Shown: positions 41,127-50,947 of the stretch, piece by piece
Numbering within the stretch: the first letter of the stretch is position 1
Layout of the letters: each line of letters starts with the position of its first letter
DNA from: CAVQAH01 sp963784195
Lineage (GTDB): Bacteria; Acidobacteriota; Vicinamibacteria; Vicinamibacterales; 2-12-FULL-66-21
Assembly: GCA_963784195.1 (NCBI GenBank)
Contig: CAWARA010000013.1
Location: forward strand, 124,001 to 188,000
Length of the DNA stretch: 64,000 bases
Direction: 5' to 3'
The notes under the pieces: model-generated
Databases searched by the model: none
What the model was told of the DNA's origin: nothing
Seen by the model: only the letters and a program-made list of their open reading frames with translations
Translations under genes and position numbers: made by a program

Positions 41127-41532
41127 TTACATCGGGCCGAGTTCGGGTGCCGCCGGACGCATCGATACCGGTCGAACCGCAGCGCGACGGCGCGCGATGC
41201 CCACGATTGCCAGCACGGCCAGGTAAATCAACGGCGGAGCCACGCGGTGCATCTCGCCGTGGACGAAATGTGTCAACGACGCACCGATCATGATGATCCC
41301 GAGCATGGCCGCGGCGTACGACGCGAGGCGTGGAACGAACAGCATGAGTCCACCCACGGCCTCGAGGACGCCGACGACCATATAGAAACCGTCCGGATAC
41401 CCCCATCGCGCGAAGTCTCTGCGGCCACGTGGGATCGCCGAATTTTCCAGTGCCGACCAGAACGAACAGCGCGCCAGACAGAACCTGCAGCGCCCAGAGT
41501 CCGATCGTTCCAGCGAGTCGTAACCTTCGCAT
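41127..41532 (-). pseudogene. DoxX-family membrane protein, one frameshift
   Basis: First gene of the operon with the LytS/LytTR pair. From 41532 the frame gives a membrane segment (LWALQVLSGALFVLVGTGKF) and then shifts near 41418, where one extra base separates DPTWPQR from FARWGYPDGFYMVVGVLEAV. The second part carries three more hydrophobic segments (VGGLMLFVPRL, AAAMLGIIMIGASLTHFV, IYLAVLAIVGIA) and stops at 41127. Repaired length is about 135 aa, normal for DoxX quinone-related membrane proteins. A single-base insertion may be an assembly error. Confidence 0.75.
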
Positions 41533-41744
41533 GTTCCCTCCAGTCGTCAGCCAGCATCCTCGCTGGCGAACGAGAAGGGACAGCGTTTTGTCCTGAAGCG
41601 GCCTGAATGCGACACGGACCGGTCATTCGGCCCGGTCATTCTGTTAAGAGCTACAGCGGTTGCCGGTCACGCAGTGCCGGCCTTGGATGGCCGAGGCCCG
41701 TGGAGTCGAGGCACGTCGCTGCGTGCCAGAACCGCCCACGGTCA

Positions 41745-42836
41745 CTACTTCGACTGCATGAAGAAATTCCGGGTTGTGTTCCCAGAGACCTCGACACTGA
41801 CCGTCTGAGTCTGCAGTCGCTCCGAGGACGCGCGAACTTGAATCACGCCCGGCGGCAGGCCGCGGAAACTGTACTCGCCGAAGAACTCGTCAGTGAACGT
41901 GAAGATACCTGCGAGCGGTCCGTCCAGTATCTCAATCTTTACGCCGGGGTAGGAAGTGTTCGTGGAGCCCGCCGCGAACGCTTGGCCCCCGAGTGCGTGT
42001 GTCGCATCAACCAGCGGTTCGCTTCGTTGCAGCACCAGCTCGCGAGCGATGTTCGAACCGACCGGAAGCCGCGCATCGATGGCCGCGAATCCTGACGCTG
42101 AGGCGCGGATCTGAACGAACCCCGCAGGGAGATCGGGAATCTCGTAGAGCCCTGTTGCGTCGTTGAATTGTGCCACTCTGCCAACCGCTGGCCCGTCCGC
42201 GACCTGGAGACGGGCGCGCGACAAGCGCTGCGTACGTGAGGAATCGCCAAAAATGATCGCGCTCAGAGTCCCGCGCGGTTGGGCCGCGTCTGCGGGTATC
42301 AGGGCCGTCTCCACCGTATAGGGGACGGACTGGACGTTCGGATAGCCGGCTGGTCGACCCACATAGGCGAGCTCGACGCGATACGTCGTGCCGGCTTCAA
42401 CCGGCACTCGCCCCGCCATCGGCGAGCCACAGCAGAGCAGATCTATCTGTTCTCCTGCTGCCGTCTTGAAGAACATCGCGAGCGGAGCGTCTGCCGCCCA
42501 CCGAGCCGTGGCCACGAGAGTTCCCGTCGCTGGAGCCGTGACGTTGAACGCGTTGCAGAGCCCATCCCAACCGCCTGCAACCGTCGTGAACCGACAGGTA
42601 GAGTCGGACGAAGTAATCGCGCCGCTGATCGGCTCGCCAATCTGAACCACGCCAGGGCCGGGCGCCGGTGGACCGGACGGCGTGGGCGCTGAAGGACTGG
42701 TCGGCGACGGCGGTGATCCGCCGCAACCGGCGTTTGGAACCAGACAACACAGCACCAGCGCGGTGAGCATGTACCCGACGGTGATCGCGATCCTTCGTAT
42801 ACATGATGATGTCCTGTTCGTTAACGGCGAATGCAT
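41745..42836 (-). CDS. Lipoprotein with carboxypeptidase-regulatory-like repeats
   Basis: Secreted or surface lipoprotein of about 363 aa. A signal segment (YMLTALVLCCLVPNAGC) ends in a lipobox cysteine, followed by a Pro/Ser/Thr linker. Residues about 60-180 form a pre-peptidase-like beta domain (VVQIGEPISGAI, LVATARWAADAPLAMFF). Two beta-sandwich modules follow with LYEIPDLPAGFVQIRASASG and YSFRGLPPGVIQVRASSE, the carboxypeptidase-regulatory pattern also found in the receptors. The ATG at 42836 is a guess; several ATGs are in frame upstream of the signal segment (42869 to about 42770). Role unknown. Confidence 0.75.
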   Translation of the reverse strand: MHSPLTNRTSSCIRRIAITVGYMLTALVLCCLVPNAGCGGSPPSPTSPSAPTPSGPPAPGPGVVQIGEPISGAITSSDSTCRFTTVAGGWDGLCNAFNVTAPATGTLVATARWAADAPLAMFFKTAAGEQIDLLCCGSPMAGRVPVEAGTTYRVELAYVGRPAGYPNVQSVPYTVETALIPADAAQPRGTLSAIIFGDSSRTQRLSRARLQVADGPAVGRVAQFNDATGLYEIPDLPAGFVQIRASASGFAAIDARLPVGSNIARELVLQRSEPLVDATHALGGQAFAAGSTNTSYPGVKIEILDGPLAGIFTFTDEFFGEYSFRGLPPGVIQVRASSERLQTQTVSVEVSGNTTRNFFMQSK

Positions 42837-42932
42837 GGCTGAATGACCGAGCAATGCGCAATCGCCCATCGGAAACAGCCGTAAGGCGAATGCGCGATCG
42901 CTGTATCAGGCACGGCCGCTCAGGGGCGCGAG

Positions 42933-43436
42933 TTAGAACGGACAGGTCCCCGGGGCAGGAGCATCGAACCGCGCGGGCTGGTCGATCGGCCGAATGTTGG
43001 CTGACGTCCATCGAGCCTCGACCGTTCCCTCGTTACGGAGAATGTGCTGGGTCTCCGGCTCGACGAAGCCTTGTCCGGCGGTGAAGACCCGTGGCGTGCA
43101 CGCGGGATCCTCTGCGTTGTACACGGTGACCGTGCCTGCCGTCACAGTGATGAACAGCGGGCCCGGGTGAGAGTGCCAGCCGGTTGTTGCTCCGGGAACT
43201 GCCACGCTGGACTGGTAAGTGATGTTGGTGAGAATCCCGTTCACTTTCAGCTTGGCTTCCCAGTTTTCCTGATCCTGTTTCACTTTGAATGGCTCGAAAA
43301 TCCCCGTTGCCACAAGAACCTGCGTGATGCCGGACGAAGGGGTTCTCGCCGCAACTTCAATGGATGGCACCCCCGGCGCATATTCCGCCGCCCAGATCAC
43401 GCCCATGAGCAGTAACAGTCCGATGCGTGTTCTCAT
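42933..43436 (-). CDS. Secreted cupin-domain protein
   Basis: Exported cupin of 167 aa. Residues 1-18 form a signal peptide (MRTRIGLLLLMGVIWAAE). The cupin barrel shows the metal-binding motif 1 as GWHSHPGPLFITVTAGTVTVY and motif 2 as GFVEPETQHILRNEGT, so the two-His/Glu/His set is largely present. Cupins of this type bind metals or small ligands and can be dioxygenases, but the substrate cannot be told. Spacing to the lipoprotein gene is about 60-100 nt on the same strand. Confidence 0.88.
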   Translation of the reverse strand: MRTRIGLLLLMGVIWAAEYAPGVPSIEVAARTPSSGITQVLVATGIFEPFKVKQDQENWEAKLKVNGILTNITYQSSVAVPGATTGWHSHPGPLFITVTAGTVTVYNAEDPACTPRVFTAGQGFVEPETQHILRNEGTVEARWTSANIRPIDQPARFDAPAPGTCPF

Positions 43437-43613
43437 TGTCGCCTCCTGCAGATAGAGTTCGGGACCTCGAGACGCGCGCGGAGTAAGATGACCCGATCCG
43501 CTGCTCGCTCGATTCAGCGGACGTTACGCGACCGGCGGTCTGATGTCCTGAAAGGACCGCTCAAAAAGGCTCAAAAAGGGTGAAAGACGACTACGCTGTT
43601 TGGTCCGTTTCGA

Positions 43614-45726
43614 GTGGACGCGCGGAAGCGGCGGCTGTGGAAGGGCGAAGAGCTCGTTCCACTCACGCCGAAAGCTTTCGAGACGCTGCTGGCACTGGTG
43701 CGGCAGGCCGGCGATGTCGTTGAAAAGGACGACCTGCTCGAGATCGTCTGGCCGAATGTCCATGTCTCCGAGGAAACGCTCACGCAGAACATCTCGACCA
43801 TACGCAAGGCCCTCGGCGATACATCCGAGCACCCGGAATACATCGCCACCGTTCCGAGACGCGGCTATCGGTTCATTTCTGCCGATTAACTGAAGCTGGA
43901 CTCGGCGATCGCGGTGGTGCTCGCTGAGCCGTCTCAGCGTCGACGTCAAGGCCTTGCGCTCGCGCCGAACGAAGCGCCGCGATGTTCGCAAGTTCGGGTG
44001 GGTCGGGCCTCGCCGTTCTGTCGATGATGATCGGCGCGGCACTCGCGTTCGCGTTCCGTCGTCCGACGTCCGGGCCTTTGACAGCAGCAGAATGGGAATT
44101 GAATCCGCCAGAGGGAACAGCGCTGGTCTCCGGCGGTGCACTGTCACCCGATGGCCAGCGGCTGGCGTTCGTCACAAGGGATCACAAAGGACACGAGGTT
44201 CTGCGCGTGCGAGTGCTCGGCTCTCGGCGAGGCACCCGCCGTCCCAGGCACGGAGGGCGCCCGGGATCCCATTCTGGTCTCCAGACAGTCGATCGATCGC
44301 GTTTTGTGCTGATGGCAAGCTGAAGCGGACCGACCTTTCGGGCCAGCCGCCGCGGATGGTTGCGGAGGTCGATCGAACCGCGCGGGGAGGCACGTGGAGT
44401 CAGTCGGGAATCATACTGATGCCCGCGGCGTTCAAATCAGCGCTCTTTCGCATCAACGCAAGAAGGAGGCACGCCTGTTCAACTGACCACGCTTGCCGAC
44501 GGCGAGCGAGCGCACGTCTGGCCGTCGTTCCTCCCCGACGGGCGGCACTTTGTCTATCGGGTTGTGGGTCTCAAGCCCGGAGCAGTCAGGCACATATCTT
44601 GGTTCTCTGGATTCGACCGAAAAAACACGGCTCCTGGATGCCCGTAGTTCCGCAGCAATTTACGCGCCGCCGGGTTACCTGCTGTTCGTGCGGGACGGCT
44701 CGCTCGTTGCACAACGTCTCGATCTGGCTGGCCGGCGGCTGGAGGGGCCCGTTTTCCCCCTCGCTGCGAATGTCGCAGCGCCCGATGACTACACCGGGCT
44801 TCCATTCAGCGCGGCACACGATCGGGTGGCTTACGTGGCTGGTGGGACCCACGTGAAGCTCGAGTGGTTCGATCGAGAAGGGCGGTCTCGCGGAGTGCTC
44901 GACGGTACCGCGGCGTTCACCGATGCCGAGCCTCTCACCCGATGACACGAACAGTGCTCGCGATGCGGTTGGAGTCGGAAACCGATACCCAGATCTGGCA
45001 GACGAGTTCGGCGGGTGGAACGCCTTCACGATTTGACACGGGCCTGGCACGCGGCGGACTGCCCGTGTGGTCGCCCGACGGCCTCAGCGTGGCGTTCACA
45101 TCTGGCGGAAGCCTCTACCGCGCTCCCCTGCGCGGGGATCGCCCACCCGAGCTGTTGCTGAAACCGGACGACGACCCATTCCGTTGCGCGCCGACGATTG
45201 GTCGCCCGATGGTCGCGCGCTCGTTTACATGGCCACCAGCGCCACTTCAGGAATGGACATCTACTGGCTCTCCCTCGACGACGGTGTCGCTCACCGGTTC
45301 GACGCGACGCGGTTCAATGAGCTTCAGGGACAAGTGTCACCTGACAACCGCTGGATCGCATACACGTCGGATGAATCTGGCACGTGGGAGGTGTATGTGC
45401 AGGCGTTCCCGAAGGGCGGATCCAAGCAGAAGGTCTCGAAGCACGGCGGCGCCCAGCCGAAGTGGCGGCGGTCTGATGGCGGAGAGTTATTCTTCCTCGC
45501 TCGGGACCAGACAATGATGTCGGTAGATGTTCGTGCCGGTTCAACGGATGGTCTTTCCATGGGACAGCCGCAAGCACTTTTCGCGGTGAGGCTGGCCGAA
45601 GAGCTTACGCGCCGACGCAATGACTACGCGGTGACCCGTGACGGCAAGCGCTTTCTTGTAAGCGCGGTACAGCCGTACCGACCGCCGCTGAAAGTCAAGC
45701 TGAACTGGACCGCGAATCTGCGGTGA
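43614..45726 (+). pseudogene. Winged-helix regulator with PD40 propeller (CadC-like), multiple frameshifts
   Basis: An intact OmpR/PhoB-type winged helix opens the gene (43614-43889): LTPKAFETLLALVRQAGDVV, KDDLLEIVWPNVHVSEETL and YIATVPRRGYRFI. A TAA follows at 43887. Downstream in other frames come a transmembrane helix (SMMIGAALAFAFRR) and pieces of a PD40/TolB propeller (LSPDGQRLAFVT, WSPDSRSIAFCADG, FLPDGRHFVYRVVG, VSPDNRWIAYTSDESG), ending LKVKLNWTANLR. Breaks lie near 43890, 44235, 44480, 44940 and 45200. The intact form would be a membrane-anchored one-component regulator. The real start may be a GTG near 43580 with one more indel. Confidence 0.75.
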
Positions 45727-48452
45727 TTAGAAGACAACGCGAACACCGATCTGAACCTCACGCGCAATTTCGGCGCCCGTCGGATTGATCGGTGCCCCGC
45801 TCACGAAAGTGTTCGGAAATATCCAGTTCCTTCGGTTCGTGAAGTTGAACGCTTCGGCGATCAGCTCGAGCCTGCGTGCGCCCAGCGCAAAGGTCTTCCT
45901 GAATCGCACGTCCGCCTGAATCAACGCCGCACCACGCTCGGAATTGCGCTCGACGCCGGCTGGCCTGTCCGTCGTCGCGACGCCGTCGCGATTCGTGTCG
46001 ACACCGGTGATGACGTTGTAGGGAAGCGCGCTCCGGGCTGTCGAGTACCCCTGCGACCGTGATTCCCAGTGGGAGCTCCACATCCCCGCTCAACGCCAGT
46101 CGATGACGAACGTCATTGAGGCTCGGTCCACGATCGGCGTCGTAATTTCGCTGATCCTGCGGCACGAAGTTGAAGTCTTCCGTATCTCGCTCCGACACAG
46201 ACAGCGTGTAGGCCACGCTGTACGAGTGACGATCATTATGACGCTGACGAATGCCGACTTGCAGGCCGCGGTACCAGGAATTGCGCGTGCTCTCGACCGC
46301 GTTAATCTGGGCAAACCGGGGATCCGGTCGCACCGATGGCGATTGATCCAGGTTCGGATAGTTGAGGTCCCTGGTGACAAGGAGATGGCGGCCACGCGCC
46401 AGCACGCCGTCCATCGCCAGCGAAAGTGACTGGCCCACGGCGCGCTGAACTCCCGCTGTCACCTGTTCGCTGAAGGGAGTGTCCATTCGATCCCCAAGAC
46501 GGGTCGTGGTCGGAGCCCGGCCCAACGGTGCCGAGCCGCGAAGCGGATTGGGACCGAACGGATCGGGATAGCCTGGGTTCACGATGATGATTCCTGATCG
46601 CCGTCTCTGCCTGGAGGCCGTCCCTGGCAATCGAGAGAAACACCTGGTCGTGGTACAAGCCGTAGCTCCCGCGAAACGACGTGCGCCCGGTCTGCCAGGG
46701 GTCCAGAGCCACCGCCACTCGCGGCGCGATGTTGTCTCGATCCTCGCGCATGCCAGGTGATCGCTCGTAATCCCATCGAAGCCCCAGATTCATCGTCAAC
46801 CATTTCCGGGGTCTCCACTGATCCTGAACGAACACTGCGACGACGGTATCGTCGATTTCGGCGAACGGTTCGCCGCTCGTGCGCGTGTACCTGGACGGAT
46901 ATGTTCTCGCAACCAGCGGATCGAACGGCAGATCGGTTTCGAACCTGAACGTACCGTCGCGGTCGTTGAGCTGTTCAAAGCGGCTGCGCACGACGTTCAG
47001 GTCGATGCCGCTCTTGAGCAGGTGCTCGCCGAAGAAGTCGGGAGCAACCAGGGTGACGGCGTCGGCGATCTGCCACTGCCGCTCGTGCCGCCAGTTCGGC
47101 ACACCGGGGTTTTTTCCGAGCCTCAGGTGAGGGTACTCGAGGGACGGGCAGCCGCTGCAGTAACCAGTGGGATCGAACTCGATGAGGCGCCCGGCACGCT
47201 GAACGCGAAACTCGTTCAGCGTGGCCGCGCCCAACGTGATGGTGTGGATCAAGGCAAGATCGTCATCATTCCTGGTGGAATCGTGTGCGCGCTGACGAGT
47301 GCCGTTCGCGCGGTCCTGATCACCCATGCGGCCAATGGTCGGGTCATCGGAAAGCCGATACCGCACAGTCACGTGTTGTGAACCCGCGGCCTTCGCATCA
47401 CCCCGCCCGAACACCTGAAGACTTTGCATTTTCTGGGGGAAGCTCGCGGGCTCGTCAGGAGCCAGCAGTGGCGCCTGGGGCGATGTGACGATGAATGCGG
47501 ACTCTCGAACCGCCCTCTCCACCGATGCGAAGAAGAACGAGTGGTTTTGTCTGATCGGACCGCCCAGACTGCCGGCGACAATGTTCTGCTCCAGATCAGG
47601 TTTCGGCAACGACGGCACCACCAACACGGCCGCACCAGGTCTGGCATTCCATCTGCCGTCTCTGCGATACGCGGAGGCGGCGCCTGTGAATCTGTTCGAC
47701 CCTGACTTGGTCAGCACGTTGACGATAGCTCCTGAGGCCTGCCCATACTCGGCGCTGGGGGCGTTTGAGGCGACGACGAACTCGCTGACCGCATCCAGCG
47801 GGAGACCGCTCCGCGGCGTCGCCGAGTTCAGGTCGTCGAGGGCCAGACCGTCGATGAGCAGCGTGTTGTTACGACCAGTTTGTCCAGCGGCGGCAAAGCC
47901 GGATCCGCTCGCCGTGGTGTTGTAGCTATTGAGGATTCCCGGCGTCAGAAGCGCCAGGTTGAGAAACAGGCGTTCTTGAATCGGCAGGTCTGCGATCTCG
48001 CGCGTGGTGATCCGACGGCCGAGCACAGTCCCGGAGGGGTCAACGAGTGACTCGCCGGCGACAACGGTGACCGTCGTGTCGATCCGCCCGATCGTCATCG
48101 TGAGATCGACACGGCGGTCCTCGCCCATCACAACCGTAATTTCGAGTTGTAGAGCGGAGAACCCCGCCCGCGCAAGCCGCAGGTCGTAGACGCCTGGCGG
48201 AAGCGCTGCGATCCGGAAGGTACCAGTCGAATCGGAAGTGGTGTTGCGGCTTGTGGCGGTCTCACGGTTAGTGAGAACGACGGTCACGTCCGGCAGCAGC
48301 GCGAGACCGGCATCGAAGACTCGTCCTGACAGGCTTGCAGTTGTTGATTGGGCGTATACCGGCCCGGATCCAAGTAAGAAAACTGAAATGGCGATAAGAA
48401 AGATGCCGGCCAGCCGGCGAAGCGCGGGGAGACGCCGGGAGGCGCTGAGCAT
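45727..48452 (-). pseudogene. TonB-dependent receptor-like protein, two frameshifts
   Basis: Fourth receptor, about 900 aa if repaired. Frame 1 (48452 to about 46610) has a signal peptide ending VYAQ, the carboxypeptidase-regulatory fold (GRVFDAGLALLPDVTVVLTN, IAALPPGVYDLRLARAGFS), a plug (NTLLIDGLALDDLN, GASGAI-like VNVLTKSGSN) and much of the barrel. The next frame continues with VNPGYPDPFGPNPLRG to about 46040, and a third frame ends EIAREVQIGVRVVF at 45727. It ends head-to-head with the broken wHTH-PD40 gene, whose stop is one base away. The regulator and the receptor may have worked together. Confidence 0.8.
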
Positions 48453-48539
48453 TGCAGCCTGACTGGCCCAAGTCTACTCCGATGCATGCGCGACCGCATC
48501 CGCGGTTTTTGCTCAGTGCCAAGAGCCTCGGTGAGCTGA

Positions 48540-48582
48540 CTACGACAGACGACCGTGACTGACGACTAACGACTGCCGACTC
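48540..48582. repeat. 7-bp array (GTCGNNA units) overlapping a stop codon
   Basis: On the minus strand, GTCGGCA, GTCGTTA, GTCGTCA, GTCACG, GTCGTCT and GTCGTA follow each other. The array begins inside the last codons of the ankyrin-PQQ gene, so its stop TAG (48566-48568) lies within a repeat unit. Confidence 0.7.
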
Positions 48583-50798
48583 CGTACACGTGGCCGAGCG
48601 TTCTGATGATGATGAAGCCATCGGACACGGCGGGCGTGCCGACGATCACTTCTTTCATCTCGTTCTTCGCCATTTCCTCGTAGGTGCGCCCGGCGCGGAC
48701 GACGAAGATGTCGCCTTCTTCGCTGGCGAGATAGAGGCGGCCGTCAGCGGCGACCGGTGACGCGACGAATGAGCCGCCGCCGCCAACACGCGAGCGATAG
48801 ATCCGTTCGCCGGTCTTCGCGTCATACGCGCTGAGGATGCCGTTGTTGCCGCACGTGTAGAGAAGGCCTTCGTAGAAGATCGGGCTGGGGATGTACGTGC
48901 CCTGTTCGTTACTCCATGCGATCGCCTCGTTCGTGTTCTTCTCTTTCGTCAGCGTGATCTCGCCGGCCGCCGTCGGCTTCACTGCGTAGATCGGTCTGAC
49001 CGGGGGATAGCCGCCGGTGACGAAGACCAGCCCCTCGCCGACGACCGGCGTGCCGACGGTGACTTCCGAGTTGGGCCCGAGCGTCCAGAGCAGCTTGCCT
49101 GTCTTCGGATCGTACCCGCGCACTTTCGTGCCGTTGGTCACGATCTGGTCCTTGCCGTCGGCGCGAAACAGCGCCGGCGTTCCCCAGGTGGGAATTTCGT
49201 CGCGGTCGGTCCGCCAGACCTGCTTGCCGGTGTCCAGGTCGAACGCGGCGAGGTACGACTTCTTCTGTTGATCGGCCTGCACGATCACCGTGTTGCCGTA
49301 AATGATCGGAGAGCTCGAGTGGCCCCACTGATACTCAGGGTCGAAGAACCATCCGCTGTCGATGACGCCGATCTGTTCTGTCCACAGCGGCTTGCCATCC
49401 ATGTCCCAGGCGGCGAGCATGCCAATCGATCCAAACACGGCAACCACGCGCTTGCCGTCGGTGACCGGAGTGGAGTTCGCCTGACTGGATTTGGTGTGCC
49501 GCTTGACCTTCGGCGCGCCGGTATAGGCGACACGCTCCCAGACGATCTTTCCGGTCTTCTTGTCGAGGCAATAGATCTTCCACGAATGCTCGGACACGTC
49601 TTCCACAGGCGCGACGTCGCCGTAGAGACCGGGCTTGAACAGGTTGTTGCCGGCGCTGCTGATCGCTGTGACGACGAAGACGCGATCGCCCCAGACGATC
49701 GGGCTGGCGTTGGAGATGCCGGGGATCGCGGTCTTCCAGGTGATGTTCTGCTTGGTATCGATGTCCCACTCGACGACCGCCCCTTGCCCGTCACCGTTGC
49801 CTGCGGCGTTGTCCCCGCGGAACGCCGGCCAGTTGCGAGCCGCGCCTCGTTCGGCTGGCCGTACCGTGTCCGGATCCTTGGCAGGCGTGGTCGTGCCATG
49901 CGGGAGGGGCCGATGACGCAGGAGGCGCAGCCGCGGCGGCCGCCGGATCGGCACTGATCCGATCGAATGCCGTCGTGGTATTCCCCTGGGCGAAGACAAG
50001 CTGTTCGATCGTTCCTCCACGACCGGTGAACGCGAACGAGAGACCTTCGAACTCGGCGGCGCGGAAATTGGTCTGAGAGGTGGGCACCAACGTCAGCGGT
50101 GGCTGTCCTGCCGTCGTGATTGTGAGCTGCTCTCCCGGAAGCGTGACGGCGATGCTCATGCCCGCGGTGACACTGCGATAGGCCCCGACGTAGGTCTGCA
50201 GCGTGCTTCGCTCGACCGTGACCGGCGGCGGCCCGGACTCTGCTGGCATGCTCGCGAGCTTCCCGTTCAGAAGCTCGAGCATTTCCGTATTGCCCCCACG
50301 CTTCGCTATTCCGAGCGCGGCCGTGATGTTTGCCCGTGTGAGATCGCTCGACGCCAGCGCCGTTTTCGCCAGCGCCACGTTGCCCTGCTGCACGGCGGAC
50401 ATCAGCACGTTGCCGGCACCTTTCGATCCCCGCTCCATCAGGAGGTTCACGACGTCGACGTGCTTGTTCATCATCGCCATGTCGACGGCGCGCATGGAGT
50501 AGAAGGAGTCCTGTGCGTTGACATCCGCACCCTTGTCCAGCAACAGCTTGACGATCGCGACGTGTCCCTTGTCGGCGGCGAAGGTCAGCGCGGTCGCGCC
50601 GTAACGTGTCTTCGCGTTGACGTCCGCTCCATTCTCGAGCGCCTTGGTCACCCTGGCCGCATCGCCGGCCCGCGCGGCATCCCAGAGCTCTTCGTTTGCT
50701 GGCGACGAGGCCGGCGGCTGCGCCGCTCCCGTTTGCGCGAGCGCGGGCGTATGGCTGAGCACGAGCGACAGAATCAGGGCGGAGATTGAGCTGATCAC
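48566..50798 (-). pseudogene. Secreted ankyrin-repeat/PQQ-propeller fusion protein, one frameshift
   Basis: Repaired length about 740 aa. From GTG 50798 (GGAGG 6 nt upstream) a signal peptide (SALILSLVLSHTPALAQ) is followed by four or so ankyrin repeats (KTRYGATALTFAADKGHVAI, KLLLDKGADVNAQDS), a small beta domain (YVGAYRSVTAGMSIAVTLPG), an Ala/Pro linker and, after a one-base shift near 49905, a PQQ-type eight-bladed propeller beginning NWPAFRGDNAAGNG with repeated blades (YCLDKKTGKIVWERVAYTG, YDPKTGKLLWTLG). Each half looks complete, which suggests a single fused gene. Without repair they could be two overlapping genes, but the second part would then lack a signal peptide. Confidence 0.72.
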
Positions 50799-50837
50799 AA
50801 GAATCCTCCAACGGCGAAGTTTAGCGCACTGCCTCCA

Positions 50838-50934
50838 CCGGTTCACGTGGCACGTAGCACGTAGCACGTCGCACCTTCGCACGTCGCACATGGCACGTCG
50901 CACCTGGCACGTCGCACGTCGCACGTGGCTGAGC
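50838..50934. repeat. 7-bp direct array (GCACGTN units)
   Basis: About twelve units of GCACGTA, GCACGTC, GCACCT or GCACATG fill the divergent gap between the ankyrin-PQQ gene and the S9 peptidase. The core ACGT is self-complementary. Similar in core to the array at 39228 but in a different gap. Confidence 0.8.
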
Positions 50935-50947
50935 TAATCTTAGTCTG

